64,000 nucleotides of DNA from positions 3,100,001 through 3,164,000 of the forward strand of contig NZ_AP029028.1 of the NCBI RefSeq assembly GCF_037076565.1, given 5' to 3'. Source of the DNA: Herbaspirillum sp. DW155 (lineage in GTDB: Bacteria; Pseudomonadota; Gammaproteobacteria; Burkholderiales; Burkholderiaceae_D). Made by a program: the position numbers and the translations under genes. The notes under the pieces are model-generated. The model saw nothing but the letters and a program-made list of their open reading frames with translations, did no database searches and was not told the origin of the DNA. Shown here piece after piece: positions 48,846-57,888 of this stretch. Each line of letters starts with the position of its first letter. Positions within the stretch are counted from its first letter, which is position 1.

Positions 48846-49561
48846 GCGTGCTCCTGCGGCAGGCTGGCGCGTAAGGCGCCGATCCGCTCCAGCGCCACGC
48901 TGGTGGGCCGCTTGACCAGGACCTGGCCCTCGGGATGCGTGCCCAGCACGGCCACCTGCCGCCACTCTTTCCAGGACACCGCAGCCCCGCCAGGGAACAG
49001 GATTTCTCCATCCAGCGGCAGGAACATGGCCTGCCAGGCCAGCAGCCGTACACCGGCCTCCAGTTCGGCCTGGCTGCGCGGCGCAAAGAGCAGGTCGATG
49101 TCGGAACTGCTGCGCAGATAGGCTTGCGCCGTCACGGCCTGCCAGGCCAGCGAGCCGAACACGGCCAGCGCAATGCCGGCACGGTCCATGTGCTGCTGCA
49201 ATTCGTCCAGCCCGGTCTGCCATGCCGAGGGCAGACCCGGCAGATGCGCCGCCGCAATATCGCGCAACAGGAACGGCGCACGGCTGGCCGCCACCTCCTG
49301 GGCCTGCACCCGCAGGGCGATGCGAGGCTTGTTGCCCTGCGCATCGGGCGGCAAGGCGATGCCGACGCAGATGTCCTCATCGCTGGCATCCACGTCGCGC
49401 CGGCGCACGATCAGCGGCCAGCGCATGCGCTGCCACTGCCGCAGCGTGGCCTGCTGGCGATCATCGGCGCTGCCGGCCAGCAGGCGTTCCCAGCCGCCCT
49501 CCTTCAGCCAGAGCAAATGATGGCGGGAAGCAGCAAGGGACGGCGCGGACTTCATGCTCAT
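48833..49561 (-). CDS. mdcG: Malonate decarboxylase holo-ACP synthase (phosphoribosyl-dephospho-CoA transferase)
   Basis: About 242 residues from the ATG at 49561, overlapping the mdcE stop by 4 bases. The nucleotidyltransferase-like core GIALAVFGSLAWQAVTAQAY and LRSSSDIDLLFAPRS gives the GS ... DxD metal site, and a C-terminal part WKEWRQVAVLGTHPEGQVLVK follows. It attaches the 2'-(5''-triphosphoribosyl)-3'-dephospho-CoA group to MdcC. Length is slightly above average for the family. Confidence 0.92.
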   Translation of the reverse strand: MSMKSAPSLAASRHHLLWLKEGGWERLLAGSADDRQQATLRQWQRMRWPLIVRRRDVDASDEDICVGIALPPDAQGNKPRIALRVQAQEVAASRAPFLLRDIAAAHLPGLPSAWQTGLDELQQHMDRAGIALAVFGSLAWQAVTAQAYLRSSSDIDLLFAPRSQAELEAGVRLLAWQAMFLPLDGEILFPGGAAVSWKEWRQVAVLGTHPEGQVLVKRPTSVALERIGALRASLPQEHACAA

Positions 49562-50298
49562 CCCTGCAAGGGCGTATCGTTGGCCACTGCGTCGATGACA
49601 CGTTGCGCCCATTTGCGGCCGCCACGCGCCAGACCGGTGGCTGCGCGCGTGTCGGCGCTGCGGTCCTGCGCCAGCGCCTCGGCCAGGGACCGGGCCAGGT
49701 CGCCATTCCAGATCTCGGCGACGCCGCCCATGCGGTGATAATTTTCCGGTCCCGGCGCAAAGACCGGGTTGCTCTTGGCCAGCTCGGTCAGCCGTTCTTC
49801 CGGCACTTTGGTAATGCGTGCCATCGCCGGCAGGCCCATCACACGGATGGTGGCCGCAGGCAAGGCATAGCAGGCGTCAGCGATCAGACCACTGGTGATG
49901 AAGCCGCCCGACAGCGCCTGGTCATAGACCAGGCCGACCACGCGATGGCCCTGGCGGCGCGCCAGTTCCACGCACTTGCCCAGATGCGCCATGTAGCTGT
50001 TGATGCCCAGCATTTCATCGCGATGACGCAGGCGCTGGCCCTGGGTATCGACCAGGATCACGATGGGCCGGCCCGGATGTTCACGTACCGTCTGCAGGAT
50101 CACGCTGGCCTGTGCCAGGGCAATCTCGATGCCGATGGGCGTGTGACCGGTGGTGCCGACCACGGTGACGGTATTGCCGTCGACCTGGGCCGTGCCGGAG
50201 AGGAAATGCTCCTGCTCGGTGATGGCATGGCCTTGCGGGAACAGGTCTTGCGCGAGCGCGCGCCAGTCGACCTGGATGGGGGTGACAGTTTGACTCAT
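49558..50298 (-). CDS. mdcE: Malonate decarboxylase gamma subunit
   Basis: A 246-residue carboxyltransferase-fold (crotonase-like) subunit with GTTGHTPIGIEIALAQA, RPIVILVDTQGQRLRHRDEM and LVYDQALSGGFITSGLIADA. Together with MdcD it decarboxylates malonyl-S-ACP to acetyl-S-ACP and CO2. Nine-base gap from mdcD. Confidence 0.94.
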   Translation of the reverse strand: MSQTVTPIQVDWRALAQDLFPQGHAITEQEHFLSGTAQVDGNTVTVVGTTGHTPIGIEIALAQASVILQTVREHPGRPIVILVDTQGQRLRHRDEMLGINSYMAHLGKCVELARRQGHRVVGLVYDQALSGGFITSGLIADACYALPAATIRVMGLPAMARITKVPEERLTELAKSNPVFAPGPENYHRMGGVAEIWNGDLARSLAEALAQDRSADTRAATGLARGGRKWAQRVIDAVANDTPLQG

Positions 50299-50307
50299 GG
50301 ATTCCTC

Positions 50308-51204
50308 TCAAGCCTTGGACGCAATGCGCAGGCGCTCGGCCATGGCAGTGAAGGCGCCGGCTTCCAGCATCGGCACCGCTTCCGGCCGGGCGACGCCCAG
50401 CTCGGCCCAGATATCCATCGGATCCTCGGCATGGCCGAAGGTGGCGATGCGACGGCGCAGCATTTCCTGTTCGGCTTCCAGCGCGGCCAGGGTCAAGGGC
50501 ACGTCGCCGGCCTGGGCCAGCGCGGCGATGGCGGCGGCGCGGAAAGCCTCGGTATCGTCGCTGACCAGTTGCTGGCAATCGCCGATCAGGTAGCGGTGCT
50601 TGCCGCCCGTGGTGCGCCACACCAGGGCGCGGTCGCGCGAATCGAATTCTTCCACGCCGTTGGCGGTCTCGATCACCTCGGGGCCGGACATGGCCAGCCG
50701 CCCTTCCTCGGACATGATGACCGTATTGGCGCAGCGCGCCACGATGCCCATGCCGCCGAAGCAGCCATTGGCGCCGCCCACCAGCACGATCACAGGGATA
50801 CCGGCGGCGCGCGCCTCCAGCACCGCACGCATCACCTCGGAGACGGCGATGAGACCCGCGTTGGCTTCATGCAGCCGCACGCCGCCCGTTTCCAGCAGCA
50901 GGATCACGCCAGCCGCTTGCCGTGCAATGGCGCGCTTGAGCAGGCCGACCAGCTTGGCGCCGTGCACCTCGCCCACGGCCCCGCCCATGAAACCGCCCTC
51001 TTGCGCAGCGGCCATCACGGCACGCCCGCCCAGCAGGCCTTCACCGATGATGACGCCATCGTCGAAGGAGACCGGAGCGTCCAACTGGCCCAGGTGCGGG
51101 CTCACCACGCGCTGGGCCGGTGGCAGCAGTTCCTTGAAGCTGCCGGCGTCAAGAACCGCCAGGATGCGCTCGCGCGCCGTGGCTTCCAGATAGCTCGCAC
51201 TCAT
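50308..51204 (-). CDS. mdcD: Malonate decarboxylase beta subunit
   Basis: A 298-residue carboxyltransferase-fold subunit. VVSPHLGQLDAPVSFDDGVI, EGGFMGGAVGEVHGAKLVGL, LLLETGGVRLHEANAGLIAV and VGGANGCFGGMGIVARCANT are typical. Forms the decarboxylase heterodimer with MdcE. Overlaps mdcC by 4 bases. Length matches known MdcD. Confidence 0.95.
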   Translation of the reverse strand: MSASYLEATARERILAVLDAGSFKELLPPAQRVVSPHLGQLDAPVSFDDGVIIGEGLLGGRAVMAAAQEGGFMGGAVGEVHGAKLVGLLKRAIARQAAGVILLLETGGVRLHEANAGLIAVSEVMRAVLEARAAGIPVIVLVGGANGCFGGMGIVARCANTVIMSEEGRLAMSGPEVIETANGVEEFDSRDRALVWRTTGGKHRYLIGDCQQLVSDDTEAFRAAAIAALAQAGDVPLTLAALEAEQEMLRRRIATFGHAEDPMDIWAELGVARPEAVPMLEAGAFTAMAERLRIASKA

Positions 51205-51515
51205 GCGCCCTCCTCCACCATGGCTTCCACGGCCTGGTCCAGGCGCAGGCTGACCACGGCCGGCGTGGCCCCCATGTCGTTGATGGAGATGCGGGTATCG
51301 GCAAGTTGCCAGCGCTGCTGGAAGTCGGTCATCACCGCTTCCCAGATGGTGCCGAAGCCGCGCGCGGCGGTCTTGACTTCGATGGCGCAGGCGCCGTTGA
51401 GGGGCGCGTTCTCGATCAGCACTTCCAGATTGCCCGAGCTGACCACACCGACCAGTTCAGGCGCAGCCTTGAGACGGCGCTGGCCGTGCTCGAAGCGAAA
51501 AGTCAAAGTTTCCAT
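51201..51515 (-). CDS. mdcC: Malonate decarboxylase acyl carrier protein (delta subunit)
   Basis: A 104-residue carrier. VVSSGNLEVLIENAPLNGAC contains the Ser (probably S27) that carries the dephospho-CoA-derived arm; VKTAARGFGTIWEAVMTDFQ follows. Unlike normal ACPs it uses the citrate-lyase-type prosthetic group made by MdcB and MdcG. It starts 24 bases after the mdcA stop. Confidence 0.94.
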   Translation of the reverse strand: METLTFRFEHGQRRLKAAPELVGVVSSGNLEVLIENAPLNGACAIEVKTAARGFGTIWEAVMTDFQQRWQLADTRISINDMGATPAVVSLRLDQAVEAMVEEGA

Positions 51516-51539
51516 AGTGTCGCTTTCGTTGCAGATGAC

Positions 51540-53207
51540 TTACCAGTTGCGGAAGCGCTTGGGCGGGTTGTACAGCCCACCGGAAGCCCGCACCAGGTCT
51601 TTCATGTTCTTGGCCGCCAGCAGGTCGCGGGTGGCCATGCGCTTGTCGATGCCGAGGTCTTCGGCGCGGCGGATGATGCCGCGGTCGCGCAGGTTTTCCA
51701 CCATGCGCTTGTCGCGGCCCATGCCCACGGCGGTGTAACCGGCCACGCCGCGGATGGCCTGCTCGCGCTCTTCCTCGGTACGGCACAGCAGCAGGTTGGC
51801 GATGCCTTCTTCGGTGAGGATGTGGGTGACGTCATCGCCGTAGATCATCACCGGAGGAATCGGCATCTTGGCCTGCTCGCCCAGCTGCCATGCGTCCAGC
51901 TTTTCGACGAAGGCCGGTTGCATGTGCTCGCGGAAGGTTTCCACCGTCTGCACCACCAGCTTCTGTCCACGCGGAATGGTATTGCGGCCGGCGCGCGCCT
52001 GCTGGCCCGCCTTGAGCCAGGCCTCGCTGGCATGGCGGCGGCCGCGTGCATCCGCGCCCATGTTGGGGGCACCGCCAAATCCGGCGATGCGGCCCAGGGT
52101 GGCCGTGGAGGAATTGCCCTGCAAGTCGATCTGCAGAGTCGAGCCGATGAACATATCGCAGCCATAGTGCCCGGCCGTCTGCGAGAAGGCGCGGTTGCTG
52201 CGCATGGAACCATCGGGACCGACGAAGAAGACATCGGGACGCGCGCGGATGTAATCTTCCATGCCCAGCTCGGAGCCGAAGGAGTGCACGGACTCCACAA
52301 ACCCGGCCTCGATGGCGGGAATCAAGGCCGGATGCGGATTGAGCGCCCAGTGCTTGCAGATCTTGCCGCGCAGGCCCAGCGATTCGGCGTAGGTCGGCAG
52401 GATCAGCTCGATGGCGGCCGTATCGAAACCGATGCCGTGATTCAAGCGCTGCACGCCATATTCGGCATAGATGCCCTTGATGGCCATCATCGCCATGAGC
52501 ACCTGGATCTCGGAAATCTGCGCCGGGTCACGTGTGAAGAGCGGTTCGATGTAATGCGGCGTGGGCGCCTTGATGGCGAAACTCACCCAGTCGGCCGGGA
52601 TATCCACGCGCGGCAGCTCATCGACAATTTCGTTCACCTGGGCAATCACGATGCCGCTGGAGAAGGCCGTCGCTTCGGCAATGGCGGGCGTATCTTCCGT
52701 ATTGGGGCCGGTATAGAGATTGCCGTGGCGGTCGGCCGCCTGCGCGGCCACCAGCGCCACGCGCGGGGTCAGGTCCACGAAGTAGCGGCCAAACAGTTCC
52801 AGATAGGTATGGATGGCGCCGATGTTGAGCTTGCCGGCCGAGGCCAGCTTGGCCAGGCGGCCGGCCTGCGGGCCGGAGAAGGAAAAGTCCAGCCGGTCGG
52901 CGATGCCCTTTTCGAACACGTCCAGATGTTCCGGCAAGGCCAGCACCGAGAACAGCATGTGCAGGCCATGGACCCGGGCCGGATCGAGCGCGGCCAGTCC
53001 CTTGGCCAGGAAATCGGCCTGCTTCTGGTTGTTGCCCTCGACACAGACCCGGTCGCCGTTTTCCAGCACCGCATAGAGCAGGTCGGCCAGCTTCTCCGCA
53101 GGCGCGATCTTGCCCTGCAACTGGCTACCCAATGCGGCGGTGGCGCGCGCCAGCCGCTGTTCACGGTTTGTCTGGCGCGCATTCCACACGCGTTCGCTAC
53201 ACCTCAT
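51540..53207 (-). CDS. mdcA: Malonate decarboxylase alpha subunit (acetyl-S-ACP:malonate ACP transferase)
   Basis: A 555-residue CoA-transferase-like subunit of the expected length. VCVEGNNQKQADFLAKGLAA, YVDLTP-like YFVDLTPRVALVAAQAADRH, GIYAEYGVQRLNHGIGFDTA and GSTLQIDLQGNSSTATLGRI are typical of MdcA. It exchanges acetyl for malonyl on the carrier, releasing acetate. The ATG follows the TRAP-permease stop codon with no gap, which links transport and catabolism in one message. Confidence 0.95.
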   Translation of the reverse strand: MRCSERVWNARQTNREQRLARATAALGSQLQGKIAPAEKLADLLYAVLENGDRVCVEGNNQKQADFLAKGLAALDPARVHGLHMLFSVLALPEHLDVFEKGIADRLDFSFSGPQAGRLAKLASAGKLNIGAIHTYLELFGRYFVDLTPRVALVAAQAADRHGNLYTGPNTEDTPAIAEATAFSSGIVIAQVNEIVDELPRVDIPADWVSFAIKAPTPHYIEPLFTRDPAQISEIQVLMAMMAIKGIYAEYGVQRLNHGIGFDTAAIELILPTYAESLGLRGKICKHWALNPHPALIPAIEAGFVESVHSFGSELGMEDYIRARPDVFFVGPDGSMRSNRAFSQTAGHYGCDMFIGSTLQIDLQGNSSTATLGRIAGFGGAPNMGADARGRRHASEAWLKAGQQARAGRNTIPRGQKLVVQTVETFREHMQPAFVEKLDAWQLGEQAKMPIPPVMIYGDDVTHILTEEGIANLLLCRTEEEREQAIRGVAGYTAVGMGRDKRMVENLRDRGIIRRAEDLGIDKRMATRDLLAAKNMKDLVRASGGLYNPPKRFRNW

Positions 53208-54557
53208 TTACTTGGCTCCCATCAACAGGTCAGGCAATACGGTCGCGATGCCCGGGAACATGCACAAGAGCAGGACCGCGAGAAACATCAGCGCCAGGAA
53301 AGGAATCGTCCCCTTGATGACATCGCCCAGTGCGATATCGGGTGCGATGTTCTTGATGACAAACAGGTTCAGCCCCACCGGCGGGTGGATCAGGCCCATC
53401 TCCATGACCACGGTCATGACGATGCCGAACCAGATCAGGTCGAAACCGGCGGCTTTCAACGGCGGCAGGATGATGGGCGCGGTCATGAGGATGATCGACA
53501 CCGGCGGCAGGAAGAAGCCCAGCACGATCACCATGCCCAGGATCACCGCCAGCAGCAGCCATTTCGACAGATGCAGATCGACCACCCACTGCGCCGCCGA
53601 CTGGCTGATGTGCAGGTAGCTCATCACGTAGGAATACAGCAGCGACATGCCGATGATGAGCAGCAGCATTCCCGATTCCTTGATGGTGGAACTGAGGAAA
53701 GGCGCGATCTCTTTCGGCTTGTAGATGCGATACACCACCGCGATCAACACCAGCGCCAGCAGCGCACCCAGGCCGGCCGTCTCGGACGGCGTGGCGAGAC
53801 CACCGTAGAGCGCCACCATCACGCCGATCAGCAGGATCAGGAAAGGCAGCACGCGCGGCAGCATTTCCACCTTCTGCGTCAGCGTGAAATGCTCGTCATC
53901 CAGATAGGCCGACTTGGCTCCACCGGCGGTGTAGACCGCATGCGCCAGCTTGTATTCCTTGCGCGCCCGGAAGACGGCATAGCCGGCAAACAGGATCACC
54001 AGCAGCACGCCTGGTCCGATACCGGCCAGGAACAGGCGGCCCAGCGATTGTTCGGCGGCCACGGCATAGAGAATCATGGTGATGGACGGCGGCAGCAGGA
54101 TGCCCAGCGTGCCGCCGGCGGCGATGATGCCGGCGGCAAACCCGGGCGAGTAACCGCGACGGCGCATCTCCGGAATGCCCGCCGAACCGATGGCCGAGCA
54201 GGTCGCAGGAGAAGAACCTGCCATAGCCGCAAACAACGCGCAGGCAAACACGTTGGCGATGCCCAGGCCGCCCGGCACCTTGTTCAACCAGGCGTGGATG
54301 GCCGAATACAAGTCCTTGCCTGCAGGGGATTTGCCGATGGCCGCCCCCTTCAGGATGAACAGCGGAATGGAGAGAAGCGTGATGGAAGCGATTTCTTCAT
54401 AAACGTTCTGCGTGATGGTATCCAGCGACGACTCCGGCATGAAGAAATACATGAAGCCAGTCGCCACCACGCCCAGCGCAAAAGCGATCGGCATGCCCGA
54501 ACACATCACCAGGATGGTGACCACGCCATACAGGACTCCCAGGGTCAGCGGACTCAT
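53208..54557 (-). CDS. dctM: TRAP transporter large permease (DctM family)
   Basis: About 449 residues from the ATG at 54557, overlapping the small permease by 4 bases. About 12 hydrophobic helices, with the DctM-type GSSPATCSAIGSAGIPEMRRRGYSP-like region (GSSPATCSAIGSAGIPEM), AAGGTLGILLPPSITMILYA and GLIHPPVGLNLFVIKNIAP. It moves the substrate with Na+. Operon position suggests malonate as substrate, comparable to the MatPQM malonate TRAP system of rhizobia. Confidence 0.93.
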   Translation of the reverse strand: MSPLTLGVLYGVVTILVMCSGMPIAFALGVVATGFMYFFMPESSLDTITQNVYEEIASITLLSIPLFILKGAAIGKSPAGKDLYSAIHAWLNKVPGGLGIANVFACALFAAMAGSSPATCSAIGSAGIPEMRRRGYSPGFAAGIIAAGGTLGILLPPSITMILYAVAAEQSLGRLFLAGIGPGVLLVILFAGYAVFRARKEYKLAHAVYTAGGAKSAYLDDEHFTLTQKVEMLPRVLPFLILLIGVMVALYGGLATPSETAGLGALLALVLIAVVYRIYKPKEIAPFLSSTIKESGMLLLIIGMSLLYSYVMSYLHISQSAAQWVVDLHLSKWLLLAVILGMVIVLGFFLPPVSIILMTAPIILPPLKAAGFDLIWFGIVMTVVMEMGLIHPPVGLNLFVIKNIAPDIALGDVIKGTIPFLALMFLAVLLLCMFPGIATVLPDLLMGAK

Positions 54558-55132
54558 TGCGCACCTCCGGCTTGCGGGGCGGGAACGGTGCCGGTGATGC
54601 GCGCCAGCACTTGCACCAGCAGCTGCAGGGTGAGCATGGTCATGCCCAGGGCCATCAGGGAATAAGGAATCCACAAGGGCGGCGCAAACGTCGACGAGGT
54701 AGTCTGCCCTTCCACCCAGGCTTCATGGAACAGCGCCCACGACTTCCAGGTGAAGAAGGCGCAGAACAGGAAGGACAGCACATCCACGATGAACATGCGC
54801 ACCTTGTTGGCCAGCGGCGAAAGCATGCCCGCCAGCGCCTCGATGCCGATGTGGCCGCGCAGCGACTGCACATAGGCCGAACACAGGAAGATCACGCCCA
54901 CCAGCATGAAGACCGAGGCTTCATCCTGCCAGTCCGTAGGCTGATGGTAGAAGTAACGCACCACCACCGAATAGGTGAGGATGCAGGAGGTGACCAGCAA
55001 GGCGATCATTCCCAGGAACACGGCCACCCGATGGTAGCCCTGCAGGAAGGCCGCCAGCCACGCCACCGGGGCGCTGGCCGGCACCGCCGGACGCGCTGCC
55101 GCCGCGCCGGGCATCTCGAAGCCGTGGCTCAT
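54554..55132 (-). CDS. dctQ: TRAP transporter small permease (DctQ family)
   Basis: A 192-residue membrane protein with four predicted helices (VAVFLGMIALLVTSCILTYS, EASVFMLVGVIFLCSAYVQS, MFIVDVLSFLFCAFFTWKSW, SLMALGMTMLTLQLLVQVLA) and the DctQ motif RYFYHQPTDWQDEASVF and VQSLRGHIGIEALAG. Overlaps both TRAP neighbours by 4 bases. Confidence 0.93.
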   Translation of the reverse strand: MSHGFEMPGAAAARPAVPASAPVAWLAAFLQGYHRVAVFLGMIALLVTSCILTYSVVVRYFYHQPTDWQDEASVFMLVGVIFLCSAYVQSLRGHIGIEALAGMLSPLANKVRMFIVDVLSFLFCAFFTWKSWALFHEAWVEGQTTSSTFAPPLWIPYSLMALGMTMLTLQLLVQVLARITGTVPAPQAGGAQ

Positions 55133-56151
55133 ACGGTCTTCTCCGCCAGGGCCAGCAGCTTGGCGCAGCTGGCATTACGCCCGGCGAAGTCCTTCCAGGC
55201 GGTATTGCGGGCGATGTCCTGCCACTTCTTGACGACCTCGGCGTTCAGATCGACCACCTTGGCGCCGGCCTTCTGGTAGACCTGGGCCACGGCAATGTCA
55301 TCGGCCTGGGCGGCCTTGGTGGCGAACTGCTCCATCTCGGCGCCAACCGCCATGATGATGGCCTGCTGATCCTTGGGCAGGCGCTCGAAGACGGCCTTGG
55401 ACATCATCAGCGGCTCGAACATGTACCAGTAGGCTTTGTCGCGCCCGGTGGTGAGCGCCTTGGCCACTTCTTCCAGACGGAAGGACATGAAGGACGTCGA
55501 GGAAGTCATCGCCGCATCCATGGCGCCGGTCTGCATGGCCGCATAGATTTCATTGGAGGGCAGCGTCACCACGGCGGCGCCCGCTTCCTTCAGGATCAGG
55601 TCCATCTCACGCGAACCGCCGCGCACCTTCATGCCCTTGACGTCGGATGGATCGACGATGGGCTTGCTGCGCGAGGCCACCCCACCCGCCTGCCAGATCC
55701 AGCTGATGATGACCACGCCCTTCTCGCCCAGCACGCGGGCCAATTCCTTGCCCACTTCGGCATTCTTCCAGGCCGCACCCTGCTGGTAGGAGGTCACCAG
55801 GCCGGGCATGAGGCCGATATTGGTTTCGGGGACTTCGCCGCCGGCATAGTTCAGCGGCACCAGCGACATGTCCAGCGCGCCCTTGCGCAGGGCCGAGAAC
55901 TGGGCATTGGTCTTCATCAGGGACGAGCCGGGATAGATCTCGAACTTCAAGGCACCTTTGGTCTTTTCGTTCACCTGCTGGGCGAACATGCGTACCAGCC
56001 GGTCGCGGAAGTCGCCTTCGGTCAGGGTGCCACCGGGGAACTGGTGAGAAATCTTCAGACTGGCCGTTTGCGCCCATGCGGCGGGCAGGGCGGCGGCAAG
56101 CGGTGCGGCGGCTAAGGTGCCAAGGAAGTGGCGGCGGGTCAATGCGGTCAT
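55129..56151 (-). CDS. dctP: TRAP transporter substrate-binding protein (DctP family)
   Basis: A 340-residue periplasmic protein with a twin-arginine type leader (LTRRHFLGTLAAAPLAAALP) and cleavage near AWAQTA. The DctP fold is seen in KISHQFPGGTLTEGDFRDRL, FEIYPGSSLMKTNAQFSALR, DVKGMKVRGGSREMDLILKE with the carboxylate-binding Arg, and TLPSNEIYAAMQTGAMDAAM. First gene of the ten-gene transport-plus-catabolism operon. Likely binds malonate or a similar dicarboxylate. Confidence 0.94.
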   Translation of the reverse strand: MTALTRRHFLGTLAAAPLAAALPAAWAQTASLKISHQFPGGTLTEGDFRDRLVRMFAQQVNEKTKGALKFEIYPGSSLMKTNAQFSALRKGALDMSLVPLNYAGGEVPETNIGLMPGLVTSYQQGAAWKNAEVGKELARVLGEKGVVIISWIWQAGGVASRSKPIVDPSDVKGMKVRGGSREMDLILKEAGAAVVTLPSNEIYAAMQTGAMDAAMTSSTSFMSFRLEEVAKALTTGRDKAYWYMFEPLMMSKAVFERLPKDQQAIIMAVGAEMEQFATKAAQADDIAVAQVYQKAGAKVVDLNAEVVKKWQDIARNTAWKDFAGRNASCAKLLALAEKTV

Positions 56152-56205
56152 GCTGGTATCTCCTCCAGGAATTGATGGAACTACTGTGTTTTTATGCTCT
56201 CATCG

Positions 56206-56238
56206 TGTATACAATTTCAGGCGAAACGCATACATTGT
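56206..56238. promoter_or_regulatory. Two related sites in the divergent promoter, candidate GntR operators
   Basis: TGTATACAAT at 56206-56215 and GCATACATTG at 56228-56237 share the core ATACA-T; their starts are 22 bases apart, two helical turns, so a dimer pair could bind on one face. They lie between divergent dctP and the GntR-family gene, where the autoregulating regulator is expected to act. Binding is inference. Confidence 0.5.
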
Positions 56239-56294
56239 CAAGCATAAATCCACTGGAAGCCGCTCCCTTTACATTGCTTGCTTAAAAAATCATC

Positions 56295-56963
56295 ATGGAC
56301 ACGCCAAAGACCCGTTCCGAAACCCTGCGCGAATCGATCGAAGAATTGATCGCCGTCGGCAAGCTGGCGCCCGGCCAGCATCTGGATGAAACTTCGCTGG
56401 CCGAGGAATTCGGTGTTTCGCGCACGCCCATTCGGGAGGCGCTGATCCAGCTGGCCTCGATGGGCATCGTCGAGATGCGCCCGCGCCGGGGCGCCATCGT
56501 GGCCGACATCGGCCCGCAGCAGTTGATCGAGATGTTTGAAGTGATGGCCGAATTCGAGGCCATGTGCGGCCGCCTGGCCGCGCGCCGCATGACGCCGGCC
56601 GAGCATGCCCAGCTGCTGGCGGCACACGAGGCCTGCCAGGCCGCGCGCGATGCCAGTGACCCGGATGCTTATTTCTATCTGAATGAGGCCTTCCACGACC
56701 ACATCTACGCCGGCAGCCACAACGGTTTCCTGGCCGAGCAGGCGCGCGCCCTGCACCGCCGCCTGCGGCCCTACCGGCGCCTGCAGTTGCGGGTGCGGGA
56801 TCGCCTCAGGATGTCCTTTGACGAACACCAGGCCGTGGTCGATGCCATCATTGCCGGCGATCCCGAGCGTACCGTGGAGCTGCTACGCCAGCACATCATG
56901 ATCCAGGGGCAGCGCTTTGCCGACCTGGTGGCGTCCCTGCATCAGCTCAGGTCGGCCGCATGA
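56295..56963 (+). CDS. GntR-family transcriptional regulator (FadR/FCD subfamily)
   Basis: A 222-residue regulator. The N-terminal winged helix (1-75) has LAPGQHLDETSLAEEFGVSR and TPIREALIQLASMGIVEMRP. The C-terminal all-helical FCD domain has the metal or ligand residues in LNEAFHDHIYAGSHN and DEHQAVVDAIIAGDPERTVE. Divergent from the malonate operon; a likely local repressor that responds to malonate or malonyl-CoA, by analogy with the GntR-type MatR of rhizobia. Confidence 0.93.
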   Translation: MDTPKTRSETLRESIEELIAVGKLAPGQHLDETSLAEEFGVSRTPIREALIQLASMGIVEMRPRRGAIVADIGPQQLIEMFEVMAEFEAMCGRLAARRMTPAEHAQLLAAHEACQAARDASDPDAYFYLNEAFHDHIYAGSHNGFLAEQARALHRRLRPYRRLQLRVRDRLRMSFDEHQAVVDAIIAGDPERTVELLRQHIMIQGQRFADLVASLHQLRSAA

Positions 56964-56988
56964 GGCGCGGCCAGCGGATGCCAGCGGA

Positions 56989-57888
56989 TTACAGGCTGCG
57001 CTGGCTGACGAAATGACGCTCGCTGCCGTCCAGCGGATCAATGAAGAACAGCGAACGCGCCAGCAGTTTGAGGGGGTTGTCCAGATCATCGGCCACGCCC
57101 ACGGGCACGGCGTGCGGGTAGAACAGATCGTTGAGGATAGGGATGCCCAATGAGGCCATGTGCACCCGCAACTGGTGACGCCGCCCGGTGACCGGCTCCA
57201 GCTGGTAGAGGCCCAGTTCTCCGCGCCGCTCCAGCAGGGAAATATGGGTTTCGGAATTAGGCGTACCTTCGGCCTCGTGCATCTTGAAGAACTGTTCAGG
57301 AATCTCTTCGATCCGGCTGCGGTGCACCCGTGGCAACTCAAGCTCCGGGCGCAGCGGGGCAATCGCTTCATATACCTTGAACATCGCCCGTTGCTGAAAC
57401 ATCGACTGATACTTGCCCCGGCTGGCCGGCTGATGCGAAAAGACGATCACCCCGGCCGTCTCGCGGTCCAGCCGGTGGATCGGCACCAGGTCCTGCAGGC
57501 CAGTGGCCTTCTTCAGGCGCACCAGCAAAGTTTCCTGCACGAAGCGGCCGGTCGGGATCACCGGCAGGAAATGCGGCTTGTCGGCCACCAGCAGGTGATC
57601 GTCGAGATGCAGGATCTTTTCTTCCACGGGGATGCGTTCTTCACCCTGGGGCAATTCGCGGTAATAGAAAATGCAATCCCCGCTGCGATAGGGCGACTCC
57701 GGACGCAACTGTTCACCTTGCTGATTGCGCACCTCTCCGCGCAGAAGGCGCTCGCGCCAGATCGCTTCGGGCACTGCCGTAAAACGTTCAGCCAGGAAGG
57801 ACAGCATGTCGCGCCACGGCCCCGGTTGCAGCCAGAGGTAGCTGGGCGAGAGTCCCTCGCGCATGGGCAGGGTCGGTGTGGGTCTCAT
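56989..57888 (-). CDS. RluA-family pseudouridine synthase
   Basis: About 299 residues from the ATG at 57888, overlapping the hipA stop by 4 bases (ATGA). An N-terminal region of 90 residues (WRDMLSFLAERFTAVPEAIW, RNQQGEQLRPESPYRSGDCI) precedes the catalytic domain, whose core is HRLDRETAGVIVFSH (H138, catalytic D141), with GRRHQLRVHMASLGIPILND later. It isomerises uridine in rRNA or tRNA. Its overlap with a toxin-antitoxin pair makes the operon unusual. Confidence 0.93.
   Translation of the reverse strand: MRPTPTLPMREGLSPSYLWLQPGPWRDMLSFLAERFTAVPEAIWRERLLRGEVRNQQGEQLRPESPYRSGDCIFYYRELPQGEERIPVEEKILHLDDHLLVADKPHFLPVIPTGRFVQETLLVRLKKATGLQDLVPIHRLDRETAGVIVFSHQPASRGKYQSMFQQRAMFKVYEAIAPLRPELELPRVHRSRIEEIPEQFFKMHEAEGTPNSETHISLLERRGELGLYQLEPVTGRRHQLRVHMASLGIPILNDLFYPHAVPVGVADDLDNPLKLLARSLFFIDPLDGSERHFVSQRSL

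Noticed and set aside
51306..54665. A long open frame on the plus strand opposite mdcA and dctM (about 1119 codons).
   Set aside because: It crosses two well-supported genes on the other strand, shows no domains and has a His/Gln/Arg-rich composition typical of antisense frames.
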